Positions 42,269-50,356 of a stretch of 64,000 nt of DNA are shown here, one piece after another. Source of the DNA: Bosea sp. 29B (GTDB lineage Bacteria; Pseudomonadota; Alphaproteobacteria; Rhizobiales; Beijerinckiaceae); NCBI RefSeq assembly GCF_902506165.1, contig NZ_LR733817.1, positions 2,263,408-2,327,407 on the forward strand, read 5' to 3'. Under the pieces are notes generated by a model. The model was not told where the DNA came from. It did not search any database and was given only the letters and a program-made list of their open reading frames with translations. The stretch's first letter is position 1. Every line of letters starts with the position of its first letter. The translations under genes and the position numbers were made by a program.

Positions 42269-44215
42269 TCAGCCCGCCTTGTTGACGCGCATGTACCAGT
42301 CGACCAGGCGCCGGACCTGGCGCTCGGTATAACCACGCTCGACCATGCGCTGCACGAAGCCGTGATGGCGCTTCTCGGTCACGCTGTCCTGCTTGGAGCC
42401 GAAGCTGATCACCGGCAGCAGATCCTCGACCTGGCCGAACATCCGCTTCTCGATCACCTCGCGCAGTTTCTCGTAGCTGGTCCAGGACGGATTGCGGCCG
42501 TTGTTCCTGGCCCTGGCGCGCAAGGTGAACTTCACCACCTCGTTGCGGAAATCCTTGGGATTGGCGATGCCGGCTGGCTTCTCGATCTGCGACAGCTCGT
42601 TGTCGAGGACCTGGCGGTTGAGGATCTGGCCGGTATCGGGATCCTTGTAGTCCTGGTCCTCGACCCAGGCGTCGGCATAGGCGATGTAGCGGTCGAACAG
42701 GTTCTGGCCGTATTCGCCATAGGATTCCAGATAGGCCTTCTGGATCTCGTGCCCGATGAACTCGGCATAGCGCGTCGCCAGCTCCGACTTGATGAAGTCG
42801 AGATAGGCCGCCTCCGTCTCCTTCGGGAACTGCTCGCGCTTGATCGCCCCTTCGAGGATGTACATCAGGTGTACCGGGTCGGCGGCGAGCTCCTCGGTGT
42901 CGTAGTTGAAGGTTTGCGACAGGATCTTGAAGGCGAAGCGCGTACTGACGCCGGTCATGCCCTCGTCGACGCCGGCGGCATCGCGATACTCCTGGATCGC
43001 CTTGGCCTTGGGCTCCAGCTCCTTCAGGTTCTCGCCGTCATAGACGCGCATCTTGGTGTGGAGCGGCGAATTCTCGAACTCGCTGAGCCGGGTCGAGACC
43101 GAGAAGCGGCTGAGCAGGTCGAGCACCTCCGGTGCGCACGGGCTGCCGGCGAGCTCGCTCTCGCGCAGCAGCTTTTCGTAGATCTGCCGCTCCTCGGTGA
43201 TGCGCAGGCAATAGGGCACCTTGACCACCAGGATGCGGTCGAGGAAGGCCTCGTTGTTCTTGTTGTTCTTGAACTGGAGCCATTCCGACTCGTTGGAATG
43301 GGCCAGGACGATGCCCTGGTACGGAAAGCCGCCGAAGTTCTCGGTGCCGTTGTAGCTGCCCTCCTGCGTTGCAGTGAGCAGCGGGTGCAGCACCTTGATC
43401 GGCGCCTTGAACATCTCGACGAATTCGAGCAGGCCCTGCGTCGTCCGGTTCAGTCCGCCGCTGTAGGAATAGGCGTCCGGGTCCGACTGGCTGAAGTTCT
43501 CGAGCTGGCGGATGTCGACCTTGCCGACGAGGGTCGAGACGTCCTGGTTGTTCTCGTCGCCAGGCTCGGTCTTGGCGATGCCGATCTGGCGCAGGCGCGA
43601 AGGCATCAGCTTGACGACGCGGAACTTGGCGATGTCGCCCGAGAGCTCGTCGAGCCGCTTTGACGCCCAGGGCGAGATCAGGCCGGTCAGGCGCCGCCGG
43701 GCGATGCCGTATTTGTCCTCGAAGAGATCGCCCATGCGCTCCGGGCGGAACAGGCCCAAAGGCGATTCGAACACCGGGCTGATCCGGTCGCCGATCTTGA
43801 GCGTGTAGAAGGGACGCTCCTCCATCAGCTTCTTCAGCCGCTCGGCCAGCGAGGATTTGCCGCCGCCGACGGGGCCGAGCAAATAGAGGATCTGCTTGCG
43901 TTCCTCCAACCCCTGCGAGGCATAGCGGAAATAGCCGGCGATCCGCTCGATCGTATCCTCCATGCCGAAAAAATCGGCGAAGGAGGGGTAAATCTTGATC
44001 GTCCGGTTGGAGAAGATCCGGCCGAGGCGCTCGTCCTGGCTGGTGTCGAACAGTTTCGGCTTGCCGATCGCGTCGAGCATGCGCTCGGCGGCGGAAGCGT
44101 ACATCGATTTGTCTTCGCGACAGGCCAGCAGGTATTCCTGCAGGCTCATCTCCTCCTGCGAATAGCTTCGATAATCCTCAGAAAATAAGCGAAAGATCTC
44201 GCCGTCTCGTTCCAT
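42269..44215 (-). CDS. prkA: PrkA family serine protein kinase (YeaG)
   Basis: This 648-aa protein has an N-terminal AAA+ domain with Walker A LLGPVGGGKSSLAERLK (about 112-128), and a kinase-like C-terminal domain containing GIVLAHSNESEW, RILVVKVPYCLRITEE and the tail VRRLVDWYMRVNKAG. It is the defining member of the prkA-yeaH-spoVR stress module. The ATG at 44215 (MERDGEIFRLFSEDYRSYS) is supported by GGAGGG 9 nt upstream; an in-frame 17-codon extension is less likely. A GGAAC-type stress promoter candidate lies about 55 bp upstream. Confidence 0.94.
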   Translation of the reverse strand: MERDGEIFRLFSEDYRSYSQEEMSLQEYLLACREDKSMYASAAERMLDAIGKPKLFDTSQDERLGRIFSNRTIKIYPSFADFFGMEDTIERIAGYFRYASQGLEERKQILYLLGPVGGGKSSLAERLKKLMEERPFYTLKIGDRISPVFESPLGLFRPERMGDLFEDKYGIARRRLTGLISPWASKRLDELSGDIAKFRVVKLMPSRLRQIGIAKTEPGDENNQDVSTLVGKVDIRQLENFSQSDPDAYSYSGGLNRTTQGLLEFVEMFKAPIKVLHPLLTATQEGSYNGTENFGGFPYQGIVLAHSNESEWLQFKNNKNNEAFLDRILVVKVPYCLRITEERQIYEKLLRESELAGSPCAPEVLDLLSRFSVSTRLSEFENSPLHTKMRVYDGENLKELEPKAKAIQEYRDAAGVDEGMTGVSTRFAFKILSQTFNYDTEELAADPVHLMYILEGAIKREQFPKETEAAYLDFIKSELATRYAEFIGHEIQKAYLESYGEYGQNLFDRYIAYADAWVEDQDYKDPDTGQILNRQVLDNELSQIEKPAGIANPKDFRNEVVKFTLRARARNNGRNPSWTSYEKLREVIEKRMFGQVEDLLPVISFGSKQDSVTEKRHHGFVQRMVERGYTERQVRRLVDWYMRVNKAG

Positions 44216-44268
44216 CGTGGTAGCCCTCCAGCGCAAGCCGGCTTTGCCGACAGTGCCCCTGAACAATC

Positions 44269-44293
44269 AACCGCAGACAGACTTGCAAGTTCC
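44269..44293 (-). promoter_or_regulatory. candidate EcfG-type general stress promoter of prkA
   Basis: On the minus strand GGAAC (44293-44289), 16 nt, then GGTT (44272-44269) match the alphaproteobacterial EcfG consensus GGAAC-N16/17-CGTT with one mismatch. It lies 54 bp before the prkA ATG. The rest of the 325-bp gap 44216-44540 shows no gene. The same arrangement occurs at 61145-61169. Confidence 0.5.
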
Positions 44294-44540
44294 TGGCCGA
44301 TAAGGGGGCGCTTTGATGACTGCCGGGCATCTGGGCCCTGCCCCCCGACGCAAACGCGAACTGTCCTCAACTCATCTCTTCGCGTCCACGCCAGAGATGG
44401 GCGCCAGCCTGTGCGCCTATGATGTCATGTGGGGTGGCCGAGCGGGATCGCCAAGTGGGGTCGCGAAGATGCGAAGTCGGAGTATCCCTGCGGCATGAAC
44501 GCAGCTTCCGGTTGGTGGCCCGCGGCGCTAAATAGTACCG

Positions 44541-44717
44541 ATGAGCGTAGCTCCGCAGACCGATACTCAGGATGCCGCCGCGGCGCATCGGCCTGGCCTC
44601 TGGCTTGTCGCCGGTGGCTTCGGGCTCCTGCTGGCGGCCGGCCTGCTGCTCTGGTGGCGCGAGGGCGATCGGCTGTTCACCGACGGGCTGATCGCCGCGC
44701 TCCTCGCCTGCTTCTGA
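44541..44717 (+). CDS. 58-aa single-span membrane protein upstream of SCO
   Basis: This short frame encodes MSVAPQTDTQDAAAAHRPG, a hydrophobic helix (LWLVAGGFGLLLAAGLLLWW, about 20-39), REGDRLFTDGLIAALLACF and a stop. A second hydrophobic segment ends the protein. Its stop is 32 nt before the SCO gene on the same strand, so it is probably co-transcribed and may assist respiratory oxidase or copper-site assembly. The pattern of a small membrane protein before a SCO gene supports it being real. The SD is weak (TAGTACCG). Confidence 0.6.
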   Translation: MSVAPQTDTQDAAAAHRPGLWLVAGGFGLLLAAGLLLWWREGDRLFTDGLIAALLACF

Positions 44718-44749
44718 GCGGCGTTCCACTCGCCTTCGAGGGTCTTCCC

Positions 44750-45343
44750 GTGAACCGCCGCCTGCTCCTGCCTCTGCTGGTCTTCCTGCTCGGTGCCGCC
44801 GCGCTCGCCGCCGCCGCCTTCATCACCTTCTCGCCGTCCTCCCGCCAGGGCGGGCAGAGCCTGGCTTCCAGTGTCGGCGGGCCGTTCACTCTCACCACCG
44901 CCGAGGGCAAGGCCCTGACCGACAAGGACCTGCGCGGCGCGCCCTTCCTGGTCTTCTTCGGCTTCACCCATTGCCCCGACATCTGCCCAACCAAGCTGTT
45001 CGAGATCTCGGAGGTTCTGCGCGCGGCGGGGACGAAGGGCGAGAAGCTCAAGGCGCTCTTCGTGACGGTCGATCCCGAGCGCGACACCGCGGAGACGATG
45101 AAGAGCTATCTCGGCTCATTCGACCCGCGCATCGTCGGGCTGACCGGCGAGCGCGCCGCGATTGACGCCACGGTCAAGGCCTATCGCGCCTATGCCCGCA
45201 AGGTGCCGCTCAAGGACGGCGACTACACCATGGACCACACCGCTTTGGTCTACCTGATGGACAAGAACGGCGGCTTCGTCGGCGCCTTCAATATCGAGCG
45301 CCCGCCGGCAGAGGCGGCGCAGGAGTGGCTGCGTCATCTGTGA
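44750..45343 (+). CDS. SCO1/SenC family copper chaperone
   Basis: This 197-aa membrane-anchored thioredoxin-fold protein has an N-terminal anchor MNRRLLLPLLVFLLGAAALA, the copper motif FGFTHCPDICPTKL (CxxxC, about 81-85), VTVDPERDTAETM, and the conserved His in YTMDHTALVYLMD. It delivers copper to the CuA centre of cytochrome oxidase or acts in redox sensing. It starts with GTG at 44750 with GAGGG upstream. Its last 56 nt overlap the convergent glycosyltransferase gene. Confidence 0.92.
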   Translation: MNRRLLLPLLVFLLGAAALAAAAFITFSPSSRQGGQSLASSVGGPFTLTTAEGKALTDKDLRGAPFLVFFGFTHCPDICPTKLFEISEVLRAAGTKGEKLKALFVTVDPERDTAETMKSYLGSFDPRIVGLTGERAAIDATVKAYRAYARKVPLKDGDYTMDHTALVYLMDKNGGFVGAFNIERPPAEAAQEWLRHL

Positions 45344-47225
45344 GTGCCGTAGGCTGCGCCCGGTCGCGATAGCGCGACGAGCGGGCAAGTCCGTGCACCG
45401 TCTTGTTCCAGCCGAAGCGGTCGTCGAGATATTCGTACAGGGCGAGCCACGCTGCCAGCGAGGCCAGCAGATGATAGACGGGCAGTAGCGGCAGCCAGCG
45501 CCAGAGCCCGGGTGCGCCGCGTCGCCAGGCGCCGAGCGCCGGCACCAGGAAGACCACGCAGATCCCGCTGACGCTCAGCACCAGCGCCAATGACGAAAAG
45601 AGCAGCTCTAGGAGGCCATTCGGCGACAGCAACGAGCCGCTTAGCATGGCTGTCCCGGTTGCCGCGACGAACACGGGATAGAAGAAGCTCCCCAGCACGG
45701 TTCCCAGCGCCAACACCAGAAAGGTCAGCGTGCTGAAGAGGCCGGCTTCTTTCAGCAGCCGGCCGGGCTGCAGCAGGTGGCTGACCAGCGTCTGCAGGTA
45801 GCCCTTGTGCCAGCGCGTGCGCTGCTTGAGCCAGGCGCGCAGCGTGACGGGTGCTTCCTCGAGGGTGTGGCTCGGCAGGTCGGCGATGTAGCCGCCTGCG
45901 CGCACGAGCCGGAAGCCGATATCGGCATCCTCCGTGACGTTCCAGGGATCCCAGCCGCCGATGGCGCGCAGCGCCTGCGTCCGGAAATGGTTCGAGGTGC
46001 CGCCGAGCATGATCGGCAGGCCCGATTGCAGCAGGCCGGGGTTGAGCACGTCGAACAGCCCAGCATATTCGAGCGCGAAGCAGCGGGAAAGCCAGCTGTC
46101 CTCGGTGTTGTCGATGACGAGATGCGCCTGCAGGCAGACGAGTTCCTCATCCGAGCGCATGAAGCGGGCGGCGGCGAGGCGCAACTGGCGCGGCTCGGGA
46201 ATGTCCTCGGCATCGAAGATGGTGAACAGGGCCCCACGCGCTTCTGCGAGCGCGACGTTGAGCGCACGCGGCTTGGTTTGCGGAGTGCCGCGCGGCACGA
46301 CCACGACCTGCATGAAGGGTGGCAGTTCATAGGCCGAAAGGGCGCGGCGCAGCCGCCAGTCGACCTCCTCGACGAGGATGCGGATGTCGAGCTTGGCAGG
46401 CGGATAGTCGATGGCGGCGAGCGCGCCGATCAATTGGTCGAGCACCGCCTCTTCGCCGAAGATCGGGACAGCGACGGTGTAGACGGGAAGACGGCTATCG
46501 TCGATCTGCCAGCGGTGCTCTCGCCAGAGATCGATGGTTGGCGTCTCCATCAGGGCTGCGAGGCGCAGGATCACCGCACCGAAGAAGACCGGTCCCAGCG
46601 TTAGCATCACGCCGATCAAGGTCAGCGTTGGCATGAGCGTGCCGGCCACGGAAAGAATGGCGACCAGGATGAAGGCCAGCGTCTTCTGCAGCCAGTTTGT
46701 GCCGGTTCGGGCGCTGAAGCGCTGCCGGCCTGCCTCGTCCAGCCAAGCCGCTGCGCGCGTGATTGGTCCGGCGTTTGTCCGCCGCAGCTCGGCCGCCAGC
46801 GCAGTGGGAGGCAGCACCAGGATATCCTCGCGAGCTCGGGCGCCGGCCGAGAGGAAGCGTCGCAAGGCCGGGCCCGGCGGTGGCGCGGCTGCGAAGCGCA
46901 GGGGACTCTCGGGGTGGACACGCGTCGCGGCCAGGCCTTCGCGCAGGATCGCCGCGACGTCGCCGCCCGGCTGCAAGGGAGGCGCGCGCGGCTGGAAGCG
47001 CAGGTCGAGCTCCACAGCCAGCGCCCGGTAGAACTGCTCTTCGGTGACGAGGCCGGAGGCGATGACCTGACGGCTCGGCGACACGCCGATCCGCTCCGCG
47101 AGCCGGGTGGCCTCCCGCAACTCTGCGGGCGGCACACCATGGTCGGCCAGGAAGGCGATCTCGGCGGGCAGGCCGAGCATACGCACCTCGCCGGCGCCGG
47201 CGCGCGGCCAAGCTAAAGCCTCCAT
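45288..47225 (-). CDS. membrane glycosyltransferase family 2 with MshEN-like N-terminal domain
   Basis: This protein has about 645 aa. The N-terminal region (about 15-75) contains GLVTEEQFYRALAVELDLRF, the pattern of the GspE/MshE N-terminal domain, some members of which bind cyclic-di-GMP. Two helices (about 190-235) follow, then a GT2 catalytic domain with VAVPIFGEE, FDAEDIPEP (DxD-like), TEDADIGFRLVRAGG (TED) and QRTRWHKGYLQT (Q/RxxRW), and four to five C-terminal helices. This is the architecture of processive cellulose- or beta-glucan-type synthases. Start 47225 follows GGGGGG by 6 nt; 47231 is an alternative. The 3' end overlaps the convergent SCO gene by 56 nt. Confidence 0.85.
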   Translation of the reverse strand: MEALAWPRAGAGEVRMLGLPAEIAFLADHGVPPAELREATRLAERIGVSPSRQVIASGLVTEEQFYRALAVELDLRFQPRAPPLQPGGDVAAILREGLAATRVHPESPLRFAAAPPPGPALRRFLSAGARAREDILVLPPTALAAELRRTNAGPITRAAAWLDEAGRQRFSARTGTNWLQKTLAFILVAILSVAGTLMPTLTLIGVMLTLGPVFFGAVILRLAALMETPTIDLWREHRWQIDDSRLPVYTVAVPIFGEEAVLDQLIGALAAIDYPPAKLDIRILVEEVDWRLRRALSAYELPPFMQVVVVPRGTPQTKPRALNVALAEARGALFTIFDAEDIPEPRQLRLAAARFMRSDEELVCLQAHLVIDNTEDSWLSRCFALEYAGLFDVLNPGLLQSGLPIMLGGTSNHFRTQALRAIGGWDPWNVTEDADIGFRLVRAGGYIADLPSHTLEEAPVTLRAWLKQRTRWHKGYLQTLVSHLLQPGRLLKEAGLFSTLTFLVLALGTVLGSFFYPVFVAATGTAMLSGSLLSPNGLLELLFSSLALVLSVSGICVVFLVPALGAWRRGAPGLWRWLPLLPVYHLLASLAAWLALYEYLDDRFGWNKTVHGLARSSRYRDRAQPTALTDDAATPAPPLPAGARY

Positions 47226-47391
47226 CCCCATCCCCCCGGGGTTGCAGCTGAGCGCTCCCGCAGCCGGCAGCAACTTATGGTTGCTTAACGACACGTCAGA
47301 GTCGAGTCGGGCAAGAGAGACCGGCGTGTTATCCCTTCGACAAGGCGGCGCCGTCAGCGCTGGGGAGGGGCGAAATAGTCACTCCAGATCA

Positions 47392-47406
47392 TTTGCATAC
47401 AAATGA
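47392..47406. promoter_or_regulatory. operator-like site 1 (TTTGCATACAAATGA)
   Basis: The 15-mer TTTGCATACAAATGA sits in a perfect CATTTG-N4-CAAATG inverted repeat (47390-47405). It is identical to the site at 47690-47704. TTTG(C/T)ATACAAA-type palindromes are typical of GntR/FadR-subfamily repressors. It lies 166 bp upstream of the divergent glycosyltransferase start. Confidence 0.55.
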
Positions 47407-47658
47407 GGCGAGCCTGCCGTTTCCCGCAGCAGTGACCGACCGACCGACGATGTCGCGAGTCGGGAGCGGCCTGGCCTGTGCTCGATGCCAAGCTGCGATC
47501 GAGCCTGTGGTCGACCCAACTCCTTCAATTCTCGTCGAATCTGCGCGGCGCGACAGAGATCGAGTGCCATTTCACTTCGCAGTTGCGAACGAGATCACGC
47601 GCGATAGTCTCGCTCCCGGCTGCCGCAGGCAGTTTGCAAGTGGTCGATCTCAAATCGC

Positions 47659-47704
47659 TTGACAAGCTTGAAATCCGTTGAGATCGTTGTTTGCATACAA
47701 ATGA
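47659..47704 (+). promoter_or_regulatory. promoter and operator-like site 2 of the ABC transporter operon
   Basis: TTGACA (47659-47664) is followed by a 17-bp spacer and a poor -10 (GATCGT region). The second copy of TTTGCATACAAATGA (47690-47704) lies at the expected transcription start. A repressor bound there would block the operon that begins at 47774. The rest of the 542-bp gap 47232-47773 holds no convincing gene. Confidence 0.5.
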
Positions 47705-47773
47705 AATTTGGACGTGAAAGTCCGGCCTGCTGCAACGATAACGATCGGCGGCCTGCCACAATGGGAGAGTGAC

Positions 47774-48763
47774 ATGACCGCTTGGCTTGGCCTGACTTCG
47801 TTCAATCGTCTCGCGGCCATCGCCGCTGCGGCTGTCCTCTCCCTGCAGGCGCCTGCACGCGCCGAGGAGATCTCGGTCACCCAATGGGGTGCGAGCCTCT
47901 ATGGCGCGCCCTATGCGGTGGCGATGGAGAAGGGCCTGTTCAAGCAGGCCGGCATCGACATCACCGGCATCATCGGCTCCGGCGGCGGCGGCACCACGGT
48001 GCGCAACATCCTTGCCAGCGCGACGCCATATGGCGAGGTCGCGGTCTCGGCCGCGCTCGCTGCCAAGGCGCAGGGGCTCGACCTGATCATCGTCAACACC
48101 GGCACGCGCAGTGTCGCCGAGGCCTCGATGGTCGTCATGCCGAACTCCGACCTCAAGGGCGTCGAGGACCTCGCCGGCAAGAAGGTCGCGATCACCTCGC
48201 CCAAGTCCGTCTCGGAAATGCTGCTGCTGATGGTGCTGCGCGAGAAGGGCGTCGACCAGACGAAGGTCCAGCGCGTCGCCGCCGGCGGCTATGTCCCGGC
48301 GCTGACCATGCTCGAGCAGAACGCCGTGGTCGGCTCGGTGCTGATCGAGCCGCTCTCGATCATCCGCAAGGACAAGTACCGCACGCTCTACAAGGCCGGC
48401 GACGTCCTGAAGCCGATGACGACCTCGGTCGGCATCACCACGCGCAAATTCGCGCAGGAGAATCCCGAGAAGCTCAAGGCGATCATCGCCGGCCGCCGCG
48501 CCGGCGTGCAGGCGATCTACAAGGACCCGGCCGAGACCGCCAAGATCATCGAGAAGCTCTACAAGCTCGACGCGCCGATCGCCAAGGAAGCCGTCGACAA
48601 CATGATCCCGCCGAAGATGTGGAGCGAGGGCGAGTTCAACGTCGAGGAGCTCAACCGCATGGTCGAGGGCCTGAAGCTGATCGGCGAGGTCAAGAGCGAC
48701 GTCGACTGGTCGGCCGTGCTCGACAAGTCCTACCTGCCCGCCGACCTCCAGGCGAAGCAATGA
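47774..48763 (+). CDS. NitT/TauT-type ABC transporter substrate-binding protein
   Basis: This 329-aa periplasmic receptor has a Sec signal peptide ending near LQAPARAEE (residue 31). The mature part resembles SsuA/ThiY/NMT1-like proteins: GASLYGAPYAVAMEKGLFKQ, AGIDITGIIGSGGGGTTVRN and LAGKKVAITSPKSVSEMLL. The bound ligand is unknown (sulfonates, nitrate, thiamine precursors and pyrimidines are all handled by this family). The ATG at 47774 has GGGAGAG upstream. It overlaps the ATPase gene by 4 nt. Confidence 0.88.
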   Translation: MTAWLGLTSFNRLAAIAAAAVLSLQAPARAEEISVTQWGASLYGAPYAVAMEKGLFKQAGIDITGIIGSGGGGTTVRNILASATPYGEVAVSAALAAKAQGLDLIIVNTGTRSVAEASMVVMPNSDLKGVEDLAGKKVAITSPKSVSEMLLLMVLREKGVDQTKVQRVAAGGYVPALTMLEQNAVVGSVLIEPLSIIRKDKYRTLYKAGDVLKPMTTSVGITTRKFAQENPEKLKAIIAGRRAGVQAIYKDPAETAKIIEKLYKLDAPIAKEAVDNMIPPKMWSEGEFNVEELNRMVEGLKLIGEVKSDVDWSAVLDKSYLPADLQAKQ

Positions 48764-49602
48764 GCGCGGCATCGGGGGCCAAGATCGTGCCGCTCGCGCC
48801 GCAGGCTGCCGCCGCCCCGGCCCATGCCAGGCTGCGCGGCGTCACCCGGGTCTTCGACCTCCCGAAATCGACCCTGCATGCGCTTGGCCCGGTCGATCTC
48901 GATCTGGCCAAGGGCGAGTTCTTCTCGGTGGTCGGCCCGTCCGGCTGCGGCAAGTCGACCTTGCTCGACATCCTCGCGGGCCTCAGCGCCCCGCAGGCCG
49001 GCACGGCCGAGTTCGAAGGCAAGCCCATTCAGGGCGTGCCCGACGGCGTCGGCGTCGTCTTCCAGGAGGACGCCTCCTTCCCCTGGCTCAATGTCCGCGA
49101 CAATGTCGCCTTCGGCCTGCGCCGGGCCGGGGTCGATCCGGCCGAGATCAACAGACGCGTCGATTACGCCGTCGGCTTCATGGGGCTGAAGGACTTTGCC
49201 GCCTCCTATCCGGCCCAGCTTTCCGGAGGCATGCGCCAGCGTGTCTGCATCGCCCGCACTTTGGTGATGCAACCGCGCCTGATCCTGCTCGACGAGCCCT
49301 TCGGCGCGCTCGACCAGCAGACCCGCCTGCTGATGGGCGACGAATTGCTGCGCCTCTGGCGCGAGACCTCTGCCACCGTGCTCCTGATCACTCACGCGCT
49401 GGACGAGGCGGCGATGCTGTCGGATCGCGTCGGGGTGATGTCGACCCGGCCCGGTACCTTCATCGATTTCGTCGAAACCGGCTGGGAGCGGGACCGCGAC
49501 AGTCGCGTCGTCTCGACCCCGCATTTCGGCGACATCACCGCCCGCCTCTGGGAAAAGCTCCGGATCGAGGCCTTGAAGATCATGTCGGCCGGAAAGGCCT
49601 GA
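48760..49602 (+). CDS. NitT/TauT-type ABC transporter ATP-binding protein
   Basis: This 280-aa ATPase has Walker [20 protein letters not shown] (about 64-82), Q-loop VFQEDASFPWLNVRDNVAFG, signature LSGGMRQRVCIAR, Walker B LILLDEPFGALDQQT and switch ITHALDEA. The ATG overlaps the stop of the binding-protein gene (ATGA); a very long open frame further upstream is the shadow of that gene. Two permease genes follow, at 3 nt and then 4 nt spacing. Confidence 0.92.
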   Translation: MSAASGAKIVPLAPQAAAAPAHARLRGVTRVFDLPKSTLHALGPVDLDLAKGEFFSVVGPSGCGKSTLLDILAGLSAPQAGTAEFEGKPIQGVPDGVGVVFQEDASFPWLNVRDNVAFGLRRAGVDPAEINRRVDYAVGFMGLKDFAASYPAQLSGGMRQRVCIARTLVMQPRLILLDEPFGALDQQTRLLMGDELLRLWRETSATVLLITHALDEAAMLSDRVGVMSTRPGTFIDFVETGWERDRDSRVVSTPHFGDITARLWEKLRIEALKIMSAGKA

Positions 49603-49605
49603 GCC

Positions 49606-50352
49606 ATGTCCGAGAAATGGCTGCGCGTTGCAGTCGTCACCGCGATGATCCTGCTGGTCGAGGCGCTCTGCCGCGTCGGCATCATCCCGCGCATGGTGAT
49701 GATCGCTCCATCCGACATGGTGGTCGAGCTCGGCAAGATCCTCGCCTCCGGGCAGTTCTCGGCCGATATCGCGATCACCTTCACCAATATCGCGATCTCG
49801 ACCGTGCTCTCTGTCCTGCTCGGCTTCGCAGCCGGCGTGATCATCTACTCGCTGCCGGGCCTGCGCGACGCGATCGAGCCGCTGCTGGCGAGCTACTATG
49901 CCGTCCCGACCTTCGTCTTCTATCCGATCTTCATCACCCTGTTCGGCGTCGGCTCGGCCTCGATCATCGCGATCGCGGTGCTGCTCGCCATCGTCTCGAT
50001 GGTGACCGCAACGCTGAACGGGCTCGACCGCATCCCGCGCGTGCTGCGCAAGACCGGCCAGATCTACCGGATGTCGCGGGTCAAGACTGCGCTGCTGATC
50101 GAATTGCCGGCGGCGACGCCCTACCTCTTCACCGGGGTCAAGCTCTCGGTCGCCTATTCCTTCATCGGCGTGATCGCCTCGGAGTTCATCCTGTCAGGCG
50201 CCGGCGTCGGCTATGCCATCGCCTATGCCTACAACCTGTTCGAGAACGGGCACATGTACGCGCTGATGCTGCTCGTCCTCATCGTCGTCACCGTCGTCAA
50301 CACCTTCCTCAATGTGATCGACCGGCGCCTCCAGGCGCGCAGGCAGCGGTGA
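49606..50352 (+). CDS. ABC transporter permease, first of two
   Basis: This 248-aa permease has six helices and the binding-protein-dependent coupling loop LRKTGQIYRMSRVKTALLIE followed by LPAATPYLFTGVKLSVAYSF. It pairs with the permease at 50357, giving a heterodimeric channel. A heterodimer is unusual for NitT/TauT importers, which mostly use one permease as a homodimer. Confidence 0.88.
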   Translation: MSEKWLRVAVVTAMILLVEALCRVGIIPRMVMIAPSDMVVELGKILASGQFSADIAITFTNIAISTVLSVLLGFAAGVIIYSLPGLRDAIEPLLASYYAVPTFVFYPIFITLFGVGSASIIAIAVLLAIVSMVTATLNGLDRIPRVLRKTGQIYRMSRVKTALLIELPAATPYLFTGVKLSVAYSFIGVIASEFILSGAGVGYAIAYAYNLFENGHMYALMLLVLIVVTVVNTFLNVIDRRLQARRQR

Positions 50353-50356
50353 CGCC

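Noticed and set aside
41372..43663. A 763-codon plus-strand frame opposite yeaH and prkA
   Set aside because: Its sequence is a repetitive run of Leu, Val, Asp and Glu with no domain, and it lies antisense to two conserved genes.
47393..47681. Two small plus-strand frames in the gap before the NitT/TauT-type operon
   Set aside because: They lack ribosome binding sites and known motifs, and one starts within the operator-like repeat, so they look like chance frames.
47782..48759. Long N-terminal extension of the transporter ATPase
   Set aside because: It is the shadow of the binding-protein gene; the real start is the ATG at 48760 overlapping its stop.
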